The notes under the pieces: generated by a model
Database searches by the model: none
Seen by the model: only the letters and a program-made list of their open reading frames with translations
Told to the model about the DNA's origin: nothing
Position numbers and translations under genes: made by a program
NCBI GenBank assembly: GCA_900552155.1
Contig: URYU01000026.1
Coordinates: 1-16,093, forward strand
Direction: 5' to 3'
DNA: 16,093 bases
Source of the DNA: an uncultured Collinsella sp.
GTDB taxonomy: Bacteria > Actinomycetota > Coriobacteriia > Coriobacteriales > Coriobacteriaceae
Part shown: piece by piece, positions 1-7,082 of the stretch
How the letters are laid out: each line of letters starts with the position of its first letter
How positions within the stretch are numbered: position 1 is the stretch's first letter

Positions 1-1144
1 GCGGGAGATGAGGGCTTTGTTTCGCTCGTATCTGAAATCCCTGAGTTTCTTGGTCGGCTTCCCGATGGAGGTATCCGAGTGTCTCTCGGTAGTGCGTCGC
101 CTGCGAGGCGATCAGGTCGCTGTCCTCGAAGTAGTTGATTTTCATGGCTTCGCGCACGTCGTGAAGCGTCCGTGCGGCCTCCTCGCGGGCAGTCTCGGAA
201 CCTTTGTGCAGCACGTCGTAGACCCATTCGATGCGCTCCTCGTAGTAGCGGCGGCGTTCGCGGATCGGGTCGAGCATCTCGTTGAGAATGGCTCGGTTCA
301 TCTCGGAGTCATCGATAATAAGCACCAAAGGCTTTTCGCTTTGGAAGGCCTCGATGGAATCGGAATCGGTCACGACCGTACCGGCTTTTGCCTTAGCGCG
401 GCTCAGTAACTGGACAGCGCGGCCAACGCCCTCGTCGACCGTCTCGCCATGAATGCGAACGCCACCAACACATGCCGTCAAGCTCACGTACTCATGGCCC
501 GGAATAACCGTGGAATGAACGGCATCGGACACTTGATGCAGGCGACGGGTAAAGTCATCGGAGGGAATATCGGGCATGACGACCTCAAACTTGTCGCAGC
601 CATAGCGCACAAGCTCGTCAGTCGAACGAATTCCGCTGCGTATGGCTGTCGCCACGGCACCGAGCGCAAGGTCGCCGGCATGGCGGCCACACGTATCGTT
701 GAAGACCCTAAAATCATCAAGGTCGATCATCGCCACGCCGGCCTTCATGCGGGCGCTACGAAGCTTTTCTTCGTAATATCGGCGATTGTGCACACTCGTC
801 AGCACGTCGGTGTAGACAAGGTCCTCTTCTGCGGCCTCCTGCCCATCGATCGGACGTACCATCAGCAAGACGTGAGGCTCGCCCTCGACCTTTAGAGGGC
901 GCAGACGGGCGCGATACTCAACACCATCGTTGAGCAGTTGCTCCGACACCTCATCGGAGTCTGCCAAGGCCTCAAGACTCGACTGACGCAGACATGGGCA
1001 GCGATCGCCGGCGAGTAAGCAGTTAGGCTCGCTCTTAATCTGATCGGCCGACAGCAAACGCACCACGGGGTAGGTCTTCGCGACGCGGGCGACCTCGGCG
1101 GCAGCCTCCTCGTCGGTTAGATTGACCTCGTGATTATTGAGCAT
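1..1144 (-). CDS. PAS-like/degenerate GGDEF protein with receiver stub fused to a TrpRS-like tail (partial)
   Basis: Seen: an uninterrupted 381-codon frame running off the left edge. It starts at ATG 1144 with AAAGGGG about 8 bases upstream. Residues 1-105 are PAS-like, with Cys42, Cys49 and Cys51. Residues 110-256 are a GGDEF domain (YTDVLTSVHNRRYY entry, MIDLDDF metal strand), but the signature is GCDKF (182-186) instead of GGDEF. The inhibitory RxxD site is kept as RSTD (173-176), exactly five residues before it. Residues 272-291 are the first strand and helix of a response-regulator receiver (LVLIIDDSEMN). From residue 291 the sequence stops looking like a receiver and matches the C-terminus of tryptophanyl-tRNA synthetase (DPIRERR, then a GSETAREEA-type helix and VREAM). 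Inference: the GGDEF part is probably not a cyclase but could bind c-di-GMP. The tail may be a deletion fusion or an assembly chimera. Confidence 0.75.
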   Translation of the reverse strand, partial: MLNNHEVNLTDEEAAAEVARVAKTYPVVRLLSADQIKSEPNCLLAGDRCPCLRQSSLEALADSDEVSEQLLNDGVEYRARLRPLKVEGEPHVLLMVRPIDGQEAAEEDLVYTDVLTSVHNRRYYEEKLRSARMKAGVAMIDLDDFRVFNDTCGRHAGDLALGAVATAIRSGIRSTDELVRYGCDKFEVVMPDIPSDDFTRRLHQVSDAVHSTVIPGHEYVSLTACVGGVRIHGETVDEGVGRAVQLLSRAKAKAGTVVTDSDSIEAFQSEKPLVLIIDDSEMNRAILNEMLDPIRERRRYYEERIEWVYDVLHKGSETAREEAARTLHDVREAMKINYFEDSDLIASQATHYRETLGYLHREADQETQGFQIRAKQSPHLP

Positions 1145-1188
1145 ATGGGGCCCTTTCGATAGTTTCGCATGAAGCGGTGGGTTCCAAA

Positions 1189-1204
1189 TGTTACAAGGGT
1201 AACA
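1189..1204. promoter_or_regulatory. Inverted repeat TGTTAC-N4-GTAACA upstream of the GGDEF gene
   Basis: Perfect 6-bp arms separated by four bases lie 45 bases upstream of the start at 1144. A third TGTTAC sits at 1235-1240. The spacing and symmetry suit a dimeric regulator site, but I do not recognise the regulator. No clear -35/-10 pair could be fixed. Further upstream, 1274-1283 and 1317-1326 form a separate perfect 10-bp inverted repeat (CCGCAGACGT/ACGTCTGCGG), which may be a weak hairpin at the end of the hydrolase transcript. Confidence 0.3.
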
Positions 1205-1354
1205 CCTTGTCGATGCAGGTAAGCACGTGAATGCTGTTACATTTTTATGAGTTGGCAGACGGCGCGATTGAAGCCGCAGACGTGAGGTTTTGAACACATT
1301 TGTTAACACGGCCGAAACGTCTGCGGGTGAAGCCCGCTTTGGCTATTGCGGCTG

Positions 1355-2152
1355 CTAGAGCCCCAGGATGCCACGGACAGCCCGGGCAGCCGCTGCCGGG
1401 CGATCGCGCAGGCCGTTGTGCGCCCCGGGAATCGTTACGAGCGGACAGCCCAAAAGCTCAGCCGCCATCCTCGTGCCCGCCTCGCGGGGCGTGCCAACCG
1501 AGAGCTCACCCAGAAGCACGGCGGCCATCGTTTTCGACGCGCGAACGCTATCCCAATCGGGAACGCAAGTCATAGTAATCCCGTATTCGTTTGCCATGAA
1601 ACTACGACCGTTGCGCAGGGCATGCTTGGCTTCTGCCTCGGTTGTCTTGGGAGCCTCAGGGTCCGAATCGCCGATGGCGCCCAGGAAGGCCCGTAATGCC
1701 CTGGAGACCTTTCCCGCGGCGATCATCTCGAGCAAAACCGGGGCCGCGCCCAGACCGGTACCCTCGTTTGTCACGGCGGGTTCATGCAGGATCGCACGCG
1801 AAATTATGGCGGGGTTTGCACGGAGAAGCTCCAGGGTCACCAACGTACCGGCACTGTGCGCGAGCACGTTTGCCGGAGCGCCAATATGCTCGATAACGGC
1901 CTGCAGGTCGGCGGCCTGGGCGGCGAGATCGTAGCGTCCGTCTGCAGCGTCGCCGCTCTCGCCGCAACCGCGGCGGTCGTAGGCAATGACACGATAGTCA
2001 CAGGCGAGCTCGCGGGCGATACCGTCAAAAAAGACACCGTCGACGCACGCACCGTGCACGCACACCAAGGCGGGTGTATCGGACGATGCATCCGGGCCGG
2101 CATACTCGCGGCAGGCAATCGTGGTGCCCGCATTCTCGACCGTAAAATCCAT
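1355..2152 (-). CDS. Alpha/beta hydrolase
   Basis: A 265-residue single-domain alpha/beta-fold hydrolase, usual length for the family. Seen: the oxyanion-hole motif VHGA (32-35), a second-strand motif YDRRGCGESG (58-67), the nucleophile elbow AHSAG with Ser100, and the C-terminal GAHNG with His245. The catalytic acid is less clear; Glu216 in GELS or a nearby acidic residue is the best candidate. No signal peptide or membrane segment is visible, so it is probably cytosolic. Substrate cannot be predicted: the family includes esterases, lipases and haloperoxidase-like enzymes. The start at ATG 2152 has only a weak GGGA-type ribosome site about 8 bases upstream. It is transcribed away from the radical SAM gene, across a 235-bp divergent gap in which I see no firm promoter. 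Confidence 0.85.
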   Translation of the reverse strand: MDFTVENAGTTIACREYAGPDASSDTPALVCVHGACVDGVFFDGIARELACDYRVIAYDRRGCGESGDAADGRYDLAAQAADLQAVIEHIGAPANVLAHSAGTLVTLELLRANPAIISRAILHEPAVTNEGTGLGAAPVLLEMIAAGKVSRALRAFLGAIGDSDPEAPKTTEAEAKHALRNGRSFMANEYGITMTCVPDWDSVRASKTMAAVLLGELSVGTPREAGTRMAAELLGCPLVTIPGAHNGLRDRPAAAARAVRGILGL

Positions 2153-2387
2153 ACTGTGTTCCCATCGTCAACGCCACCAGGTCGTGCCGGGATGCGGCTT
2201 GGTCAGATGGCGTCATTTTGTGCGTACATGAATGCGCTTACTGTACCCGACTCGCACCCTTTCATGACAGGGTTTCGTAAACTCACCCGATTGCAAGGTT
2301 TCCGCCTAAACAACAGCACCCAAACCCGCGACCCACATGAAGGCCGATGCTATGCTTAAACTCAACTGTCCCAAGGAGCATATGCCT

Positions 2388-3164
2388 ATGTCTACGTTTT
2401 TAAATGCCAGCCCCATCTTTGGACCCGTCCGCAGCCGTCGCCTGGGCCTTTCGCTCGGTGTCAATATGATGCCGGCGAGCGGCAAGATCTGCACGTTCGA
2501 CTGCATCTACTGCGAGAACGGTCTCAACGCCGAGCGCCCCTGTCACGAGCCCTATAACACGGCTGCCGTGGTGCTCGACGCACTCGAGGCCAAATTGCGC
2601 GAGATGGCGCTCGAGGGTGAGCTGCCCGATGTAATCACGTTTGCCGGCAATGGCGAGCCCACCGCCGCGCCAGAGTTTCCGCAGGCCATCGCCGGCGCTG
2701 CCGCGCTTCGCGATCAGCTGGCCCCAAACACCAAGATTGCCGTGCTCTCCAACGGCACGCGCGCCGACCGTCCCCAGGTACACGATGCGCTCATGATGGT
2801 CGACGACAACATCCTCAAGCTCGATACGGTCGACCCGGCATTTATCCAGCTGCTCGATCAACCCGTTGGCCCTTACGATGTGGAGCACCAGATCGAGACG
2901 TTCGCGAGCTTCAAAGGCCACGTCATTATCCAAACGATGTTTTTGAGCGGCGAGTACCGGGGCAAGTCTCTCGATACCACCGGCGAGGAGTACGTTGGCC
3001 CTTGGCTCGCGGCGCTCGAGCGCATTCACCCGCAGGAGGCGACCATCTACACGGTGGCGCGCGAGACACCGATCGCCGGCCTTGCCAAAGCGGCGCCCGA
3101 CGTCCTCGATGCCATTGCCGCGCGCGTCCAAGCCCTCGGCATCCCCTGCCAGGTGAGCTACTAG
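2388..3164 (+). CDS. Radical SAM protein, COG0731-like
   Basis: 258 residues. The start is ATG 2388 because AAGGAG (2373-2378) lies 9 bases before it; ATG 2382 is too close to that site and the in-frame ATG at 2337 has none. Seen: the N-terminal signature SPIFGPVRSRRLGLSLG (8-24) followed by CTFDCIYC, a CxxxCxxC cluster motif (Cys35, Cys39, Cys42) that would bind a [4Fe-4S] cluster. The SAM-binding strand carries AGNGEPT. Known: this combination marks the COG0731 Fe-S oxidoreductases, bacterial relatives of the TYW1 tRNA wybutosine enzymes, whose role in bacteria is mostly unassigned. There is no C-terminal Cys cluster, so it looks like a single-cluster enzyme. A long inverted repeat follows at 3210-3268. 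It is probably its own transcription unit. Confidence 0.85.
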   Translation: MSTFLNASPIFGPVRSRRLGLSLGVNMMPASGKICTFDCIYCENGLNAERPCHEPYNTAAVVLDALEAKLREMALEGELPDVITFAGNGEPTAAPEFPQAIAGAAALRDQLAPNTKIAVLSNGTRADRPQVHDALMMVDDNILKLDTVDPAFIQLLDQPVGPYDVEHQIETFASFKGHVIIQTMFLSGEYRGKSLDTTGEEYVGPWLAALERIHPQEATIYTVARETPIAGLAKAAPDVLDAIAARVQALGIPCQVSY

Positions 3165-3209
3165 CAAAACCACGCAGCAGCTAGTGTCAGCCATCCCGCT
3201 CCATCAGTT

Positions 3210-3268
3210 GCGGTGATATAGTTCCTATTTATGCTGTTAAACCGCTTAAATCGGAACTATATCACCGC
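3210..3268. repeat. Long inverted repeat with perfect 16-bp arms
   Basis: Arms GCGGTGATATAGTTCC (3210-3225) and its exact complement (3253-3268) enclose 27 bases. Five further A/T pairs and a GC pair extend the stem inward with two mismatches. No U-tract follows (the next bases are GACTTTTA), so it is not a standard intrinsic terminator, although it lies 45 bases past the radical SAM stop. It sits 57 bases before the map start and just upstream of that gene's likely -10, so it could instead be a regulatory or mobile palindrome. Confidence 0.7.
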
Positions 3269-3293
3269 GACTTTTATGGACGCGTGGGTGGGC

Positions 3294-3299
3294 TATACT
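3294..3299 (+). promoter_or_regulatory. Candidate -10 box of the methionine aminopeptidase gene
   Basis: TATACT lies 26 bases before the start codon and ahead of the ribosome site AAAGGAAG (3311-3318). No good -35 is visible; TTTATG at 3273-3278 with a 15-base spacer is the nearest. Confidence 0.4.
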
Positions 3300-3324
3300 A
3301 GCTGCGAATGAAAGGAAGTTAGCC

Positions 3325-4212
3325 ATGTTTGACAACGGACCCGTACCCGGCCGCAACGATGCTTGCTGGTGCGGCAGCGGCAAAAAATATAAGAAATGCC
3401 ATAGCGCCTTCGACGAGCGCCTCGAGCGCCTGTGGGAAGAGGGCTGGGAGGTCCTGCCCCGCATGCTCTACAAGACGCCCGCCGATATCGAGGGCATCAA
3501 ACGCTCGGCCGCCATCAACGTGGGCGTGCTCGATTATGTGGGCGAGCATATCGCCGCAGGCATGACCACCAACCAGATCGACCAGATGATCTACGACTAC
3601 ACCGTCGAGCACGGTGGCACGCCGGCCGATCTCAACTACGAGGGCTATCCCAAGAGCGTGTGCACCTCGATCAACGATGTGGTCTGCCACGGTATCCCCT
3701 GCGATACGGATGTGCTGCACGAGGGCGACATCATCAACGTGGACTGTTCCACGATCCTAGACGGCTACTTTAGCGACTCAAGCCGCATGTTCTGCATCGG
3801 CAAGGTCTCTACCGAGCGCCAGCGCCTGGTCGACGTCACCCGCGCCAGCGTGGAGGCGGGTCTGGCGGCCGTCAAGCCATGGCTGCCGCTGTCCGTTATG
3901 GCCGAGGCCGTGCAAAAGACAGTCGAGGACGCCGGCTTTAGCGTGGTGCGCGAGTACGGCGGACACGGCATTGGCAAGGAGTTCCACGAGGACCCGTTTG
4001 TGGGCTTTACCACCGAGGCACCCGATGTGGACACCATCATGGCCCCCGGCATGGTCTTTACCATCGAGCCCATGGTCAATGCCGGAGCGCCCGACATCAA
4101 GATTAGCAAGGGTGACGGCTGGTGCGTACGCACCAAGGACGGCAGCGATTCGGCCCAATGCGAGGTACAGCTCGTGGTGACCGAGGACGGCTACGAGCTG
4201 CTGAGCTGGTAG
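3325..4212 (+). CDS. map: Methionine aminopeptidase type I with N-terminal SEC-C zinc motif
   Basis: 295 residues. It removes the initiator methionine from nascent proteins in the cytosol. Seen: an N-terminal SEC-C motif, GRNDACWCGSGKKYKKCH (9-26), with zinc ligands Cys14, Cys16, Cys25 and His26. After it comes a complete pita-bread peptidase domain with His122 (VCHG) and the five metal ligands Asp140 (NVDCS), Asp151 (FSDSS), His214 (GGHGIG), Glu248 (FTIEPM) and Glu280 (AQCEVQ). Known: SEC-C or zinc-finger N-terminal extensions on MetAP1 are thought to help ribosome docking. The start ATG 3325 has AAAGGAAG six bases before it. It is probably a single-gene unit, since a long inverted repeat precedes it and a strong terminator (4222-4270) follows. 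All catalytic residues are present, so I expect an active enzyme. Confidence 0.96.
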   Translation: MFDNGPVPGRNDACWCGSGKKYKKCHSAFDERLERLWEEGWEVLPRMLYKTPADIEGIKRSAAINVGVLDYVGEHIAAGMTTNQIDQMIYDYTVEHGGTPADLNYEGYPKSVCTSINDVVCHGIPCDTDVLHEGDIINVDCSTILDGYFSDSSRMFCIGKVSTERQRLVDVTRASVEAGLAAVKPWLPLSVMAEAVQKTVEDAGFSVVREYGGHGIGKEFHEDPFVGFTTEAPDVDTIMAPGMVFTIEPMVNAGAPDIKISKGDGWCVRTKDGSDSAQCEVQLVVTEDGYELLSW

Positions 4213-4221
4213 CCGCGGAGG

Positions 4222-4271
4222 CGCCGGGCTTCGCGACGGATATGTTAACCATCGCGAAGCCCGGCGTTTTT
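4222..4271 (+). terminator. Intrinsic terminator of map
   Basis: A perfect 15-bp stem (4222-4236 with 4252-4266, CGCCGGGCTTCGCGA and its complement) with a 15-base loop, followed directly by TTTTTA. It starts 10 bases after the map stop codon. Confidence 0.9.
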
Positions 4272-4281
4272 ATAGCGTTTT

Positions 4282-4326
4282 ACCAGATATAACCTGCCAA
4301 AACAAACCTGTCCCTTTTTGGCAGGT
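4282..4326 (+). repeat. 45-bp dispersed palindromic repeat, copy 1
   Basis: Contains CCTGCCAAAA (4293-4302) and its exact complement TTTTGGCAGG (4316-4325), enclosing a 13-base loop with CCTGTCCC. It lies between the map terminator and the ribosome site of the dehydrogenase gene. It differs from copy 2 at about 6 of 45 positions. Confidence 0.85.
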
Positions 4327-4345
4327 CGAGCGGAGAGGACTGCTT

Positions 4346-5281
4346 GTGAACATCCTGGTTTTGTTGCCCGTCAACGACCGCCATCGCGCAATTCTTGAGT
4401 CGAGCGCTCCGGGCGAGGACTTTATCTACACGAGCGCCGACGCCGCCACACGTGAGCAGGTCGCCGATGCCGACGTGATCCTGGGCAACATCGACCCTGA
4501 CATGCTCACGGCATGCGAGCATCTCCAGCTGTTGCAATTGCAGACCGCCGGCTATGACGACTACCTCGCCGCCGGCACCGTGCCGGCTGAAGCCAAGCTG
4601 TCTTGCTCAATCGGCGCCTACGGTCAGGCCGTGAGCGAGCATATGTTTGCCATGGTGCTGTCTTTGATGAAGCGCCTGCCTGGCTACCAGGACCTGCAGC
4701 GCGAGCATCACTGGGAGGATTTGGGGCCGGTTACCTCGCTCAAAAACACCAATGTGCTGGTGCTGGGCGCGGGCGATATCGGCGGCCACTTTGCCACGCT
4801 CTGCCGCAACATGGGCGCGCACGTCCGCGGCATCAAGCGCCATCCACTCGTCTACCCCATTGTGTTCGAGGACATGGACGGCATGGACGCCCTCCCTGAG
4901 CGCCTGGCCGAGGCAGACGTCGTCGCATCCTTTATGCCCAGCACGCCCGAGACCCGCGGGCTGGCGAACGCCGAGTTCTTCGCCGCGATGAAGCCGGGCG
5001 CCTTCTTTGCCAACGGCGGCCGCGGCGATCTTGTGGTTGCCGACGACTTGGTTACCGCTCTTGAGTCGGGGCATCTCGCCGGTGCCGCGGTCGACGTCAC
5101 CGACCCCGAGCCGCTGCCTGCGACAAGCCCCCTGTGGGATGCGCCCAACATGCTCATCACGCCGCACATCTCCGGCTGGTTCCACCTAGCCGCCACGCTC
5201 AATAACGTGGTCGACATCGCCGCGGAGAACCTGCGTCACCTGCAAGCCGGCGAGACCCTGCGCTGCTGGATCGAACATTAG
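4346..5281 (+). CDS. D-isomer-specific 2-hydroxyacid dehydrogenase
   Basis: 311 residues with a GTG start at 4346, six bases after GGAGAGGA (4332-4339). It reversibly oxidises D-2-hydroxyacids to 2-oxoacids in the cytosol. Seen: a Rossmann motif GAGDIG (141-146) and the catalytic trio Arg226 (NGGRGD), Glu255 (DPEPLP) and His274 (TPHISG), in the family order. Where NAD-specific members have an acidic residue after the second strand, this protein has VRGIKRH (160-166). The cluster of basic residues suggests NADP(H) preference (inference). The substrate is not predictable; glyoxylate/hydroxypyruvate reductase and phosphoglycerate dehydrogenase relatives share these motifs, but there is no C-terminal ACT domain as in long SerA proteins. 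It is probably monocistronic, with a repeat upstream and a terminator at 5352-5393 downstream. Confidence 0.9.
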   Translation: MNILVLLPVNDRHRAILESSAPGEDFIYTSADAATREQVADADVILGNIDPDMLTACEHLQLLQLQTAGYDDYLAAGTVPAEAKLSCSIGAYGQAVSEHMFAMVLSLMKRLPGYQDLQREHHWEDLGPVTSLKNTNVLVLGAGDIGGHFATLCRNMGAHVRGIKRHPLVYPIVFEDMDGMDALPERLAEADVVASFMPSTPETRGLANAEFFAAMKPGAFFANGGRGDLVVADDLVTALESGHLAGAAVDVTDPEPLPATSPLWDAPNMLITPHISGWFHLAATLNNVVDIAAENLRHLQAGETLRCWIEH

Positions 5282-5284
5282 GGT

Positions 5285-5308
5285 TCCGCCGTTCTAACGA
5301 ACGGCGGA
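5285..5308 (+). terminator. GC-rich hairpin just after the dehydrogenase gene
   Basis: A perfect 10-bp stem TCCGCCGTTC/GAACGGCGGA with loop TAAC, four bases after the stop codon. No T-tract follows, so it may only stabilise the transcript 3' end or assist the stronger terminator downstream. Confidence 0.4.
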
Positions 5309-5351
5309 CCGGTCGACGCTGCGCGCCGCCCAGAGCGACAATTTGTCATTC

Positions 5352-5393
5352 AAAAGGCGAGGCATGACCAGAAGGTCAATGCCTCGCCTTTTT
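5352..5393 (+). terminator. Intrinsic terminator of the dehydrogenase gene
   Basis: The stem 5352-5369 pairs with 5374-5392 (one bulged A), loop AGAA, followed by a T-run. The left arm begins with AAAA, so it could also work on the minus strand for the convergent M18 gene, although that gene ends 140 bp away. Confidence 0.85.
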
Positions 5394-5489
5394 CATGCCA
5401 ACTTGTTCGTTCTGGACGTCGCTCGCTGACGTTTGCTCAACCCGCGGTGTCTTAACAATTCCGTCCAGCTGTTGGCATTGCGGCATTTG

Positions 5490-5534
5490 CCCAGATAAAG
5501 CCTGCCAAAATGAACCTGTCCCTTTTTGGTAGGT
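5490..5534 (+). repeat. 45-bp dispersed palindromic repeat, copy 2
   Basis: Arms CCTGCCAAAA (5501-5510) and TTTTGGTAGG (5524-5533) pair with one G-U in RNA. It ends one base before the stop codon of the convergent M18 aminopeptidase gene. It differs from copy 3 at about 4 of 45 positions. The bases between this copy and the terminator at 5352-5393 hold only a 7-bp inverted repeat, CTGGACG/CGTCCAG (5412-5418, 5462-5468). Confidence 0.85.
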
Positions 5535-5535
5535 T

Positions 5536-6921
5536 TTAGAGCTCCACGCTTTCGGCGCCGTTGATGGTTAGGTTTCGCTCGTAGAAGGCGGTGAGGGCGC
5601 GGATGGCGTACATCACGTCGCGCACGCCGCCGGTCTCGTAGCTTGAGTGCATGGCCAGCTGCGGCAGGCCCACGTCCACGGCATGCATGCTCGCCTGCAT
5701 GTTCGACAGGTTGCCGAGCGTGGAGCCACCCGCCATATCGCTCTTGTTGGCGAAGGCCTGCGTGGGCACGCCAGCGTCATCGCAAATTGCCTGGAACACC
5801 GCGCGGCTAAAGGCATCGGTGCAATAGTGCTGGTTGGCGGCTTCCTTGATGACGATGCCGCCGTTGAGCACAACCTGGTTGCGCGCATCGCACTTCTCGG
5901 CGTGGTTGGGGTGCACGGCATGCGCGTTGTCGCAGCTCACGAGCATCGATGCGGCAAGGGCGCGATGATACGACTCGTCGTCAAAGCCCAGCGATCCGTT
6001 GATGCGGCGCAGCGCGTCGGCCAAGAAGGTCGACATGGCGCCCTGCTTGGTCTCGGAGCCAACCTCCTCGTTATCGAAGCAGCAGAAGACCGAGACGTCG
6101 TGCGCGTTTTCGGCGCCCAAAAATGCCTGTAGCGAGGTATAGGCACAGGCCAGGTCGTCGAGCTTGGGCGTCGAGATAAACTCATCGGCCCAGCCCCAAA
6201 TGCGCGCATCCTGACGATTGACCAGGAACAGATCGCGGCCCAGAATCTGCTCGGGCTCAACGTCCAGCTCGTCGGCGATCAGGGCATCGAAGTCGCCCTG
6301 CTTAAGCTCGCCGGCGCTGATGAGCGGGCACAGGTCGACGGCTCGGTTGGGAGCAAAGCCCTCGTTAACGCCGCGGTTCATGTGGATGGCAAGGCTCGGG
6401 ATAATAGCGACCTCGCGCTCGGTGGAAAGCAGGCGGCTCTCAATACGGTCGCCTTCGCGTACCAACACGCGTCCAGCCAGCGCCAGCGGGCGATCGAACC
6501 AGGTGTAGTCGATCATGCCGCCGTAGGCCTCGGTGTTCAGGCGCAGCGTCTCGCCCGCGCCGTCAAGCTCAGGCACGGCCTTGACCTTAAACGTCGGCGA
6601 ATCGCTGTGCGACGCCGTGAGCTGAAAATGATAGTCGCCGGCAACGCCGCCCTCGCCCCACGTAGCAGCCAGGTCCTCGCCCACCTTAAAGGCAACGACG
6701 CTCGAGGTGTTGCGCTGCGTGTAATAGCGACCGCCCGGCTCGATATCCCACGCCGCGTTCTCGGACAGGTAGGTAAAGCCCGCCTCGTCGAGTTCGGCCA
6801 TAATGGTCGCCGCCGTATGGAACATGCTGGGGCATGCCTCGATAAAGTCGATAAGGTCGTTGGCGGCCTCGATATCGTCGGCCGTCACATGCGCGCGCTC
6901 GGGCGTTTCCTGATCCGTCAT
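5536..6921 (-). CDS. M18 family aminopeptidase (aspartyl aminopeptidase type)
   Basis: 461 residues from ATG 6921, which has GAAAGGGGAG just upstream. The frame stays open to 7032, but the extra 37 codons lack a ribosome site and reach almost to the divergent gene. Known: M18 enzymes are cytosolic dizinc metallopeptidases that remove N-terminal residues, often acidic ones. Seen, in family order: HSDSP with ligand His105, PKLDDL with Asp255, DNEEVGSE with catalytic Glu285 and ligand Glu286, DNAHAVHPNH with Asp331, DMAGGST, and MHSSYE with ligand His425. Length and motifs are complete, so an active peptidase is expected. Bacterial apeB-like genes belong here, but I do not assign the symbol. No terminator is clear directly after it. 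It is divergent from the Ntn hydrolase gene across 161 bp. Confidence 0.93.
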   Translation of the reverse strand: MTDQETPERAHVTADDIEAANDLIDFIEACPSMFHTAATIMAELDEAGFTYLSENAAWDIEPGGRYYTQRNTSSVVAFKVGEDLAATWGEGGVAGDYHFQLTASHSDSPTFKVKAVPELDGAGETLRLNTEAYGGMIDYTWFDRPLALAGRVLVREGDRIESRLLSTEREVAIIPSLAIHMNRGVNEGFAPNRAVDLCPLISAGELKQGDFDALIADELDVEPEQILGRDLFLVNRQDARIWGWADEFISTPKLDDLACAYTSLQAFLGAENAHDVSVFCCFDNEEVGSETKQGAMSTFLADALRRINGSLGFDDESYHRALAASMLVSCDNAHAVHPNHAEKCDARNQVVLNGGIVIKEAANQHYCTDAFSRAVFQAICDDAGVPTQAFANKSDMAGGSTLGNLSNMQASMHAVDVGLPQLAMHSSYETGGVRDVMYAIRALTAFYERNLTINGAESVEL

Positions 6922-7082
6922 GCTCTCCCCTTTCGCTGGGTTGATGGTCCCTTCCAGCATACCCCGCCACGCCAGCGCCACACTCTTCATTCCGCGTTTA
7001 ATCCCGCGCCGCTCGCCAAGTTGAGCCATCATGCCCGTGCACCTTTTGCGACAATTACGCTAACAGGACGAGAGGAGCCGTC

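Noticed and set aside
8..895. Plus-strand open frames across the GGDEF gene
   Set aside because: They are antisense to a continuous minus-strand protein with recognisable domains and have no family features or ribosome sites.
1323..1340. Intrinsic terminator GCGGG-N5-CCCGC-TTT on the plus strand
   Set aside because: A five-pair stem with three T and no plus-strand gene upstream for it to serve.
6922..7032. Longer N-terminus for the M18 aminopeptidase
   Set aside because: The upstream ATGs lack a ribosome site, whereas ATG 6921 has GAAAGGGGAG and gives a normal family length.
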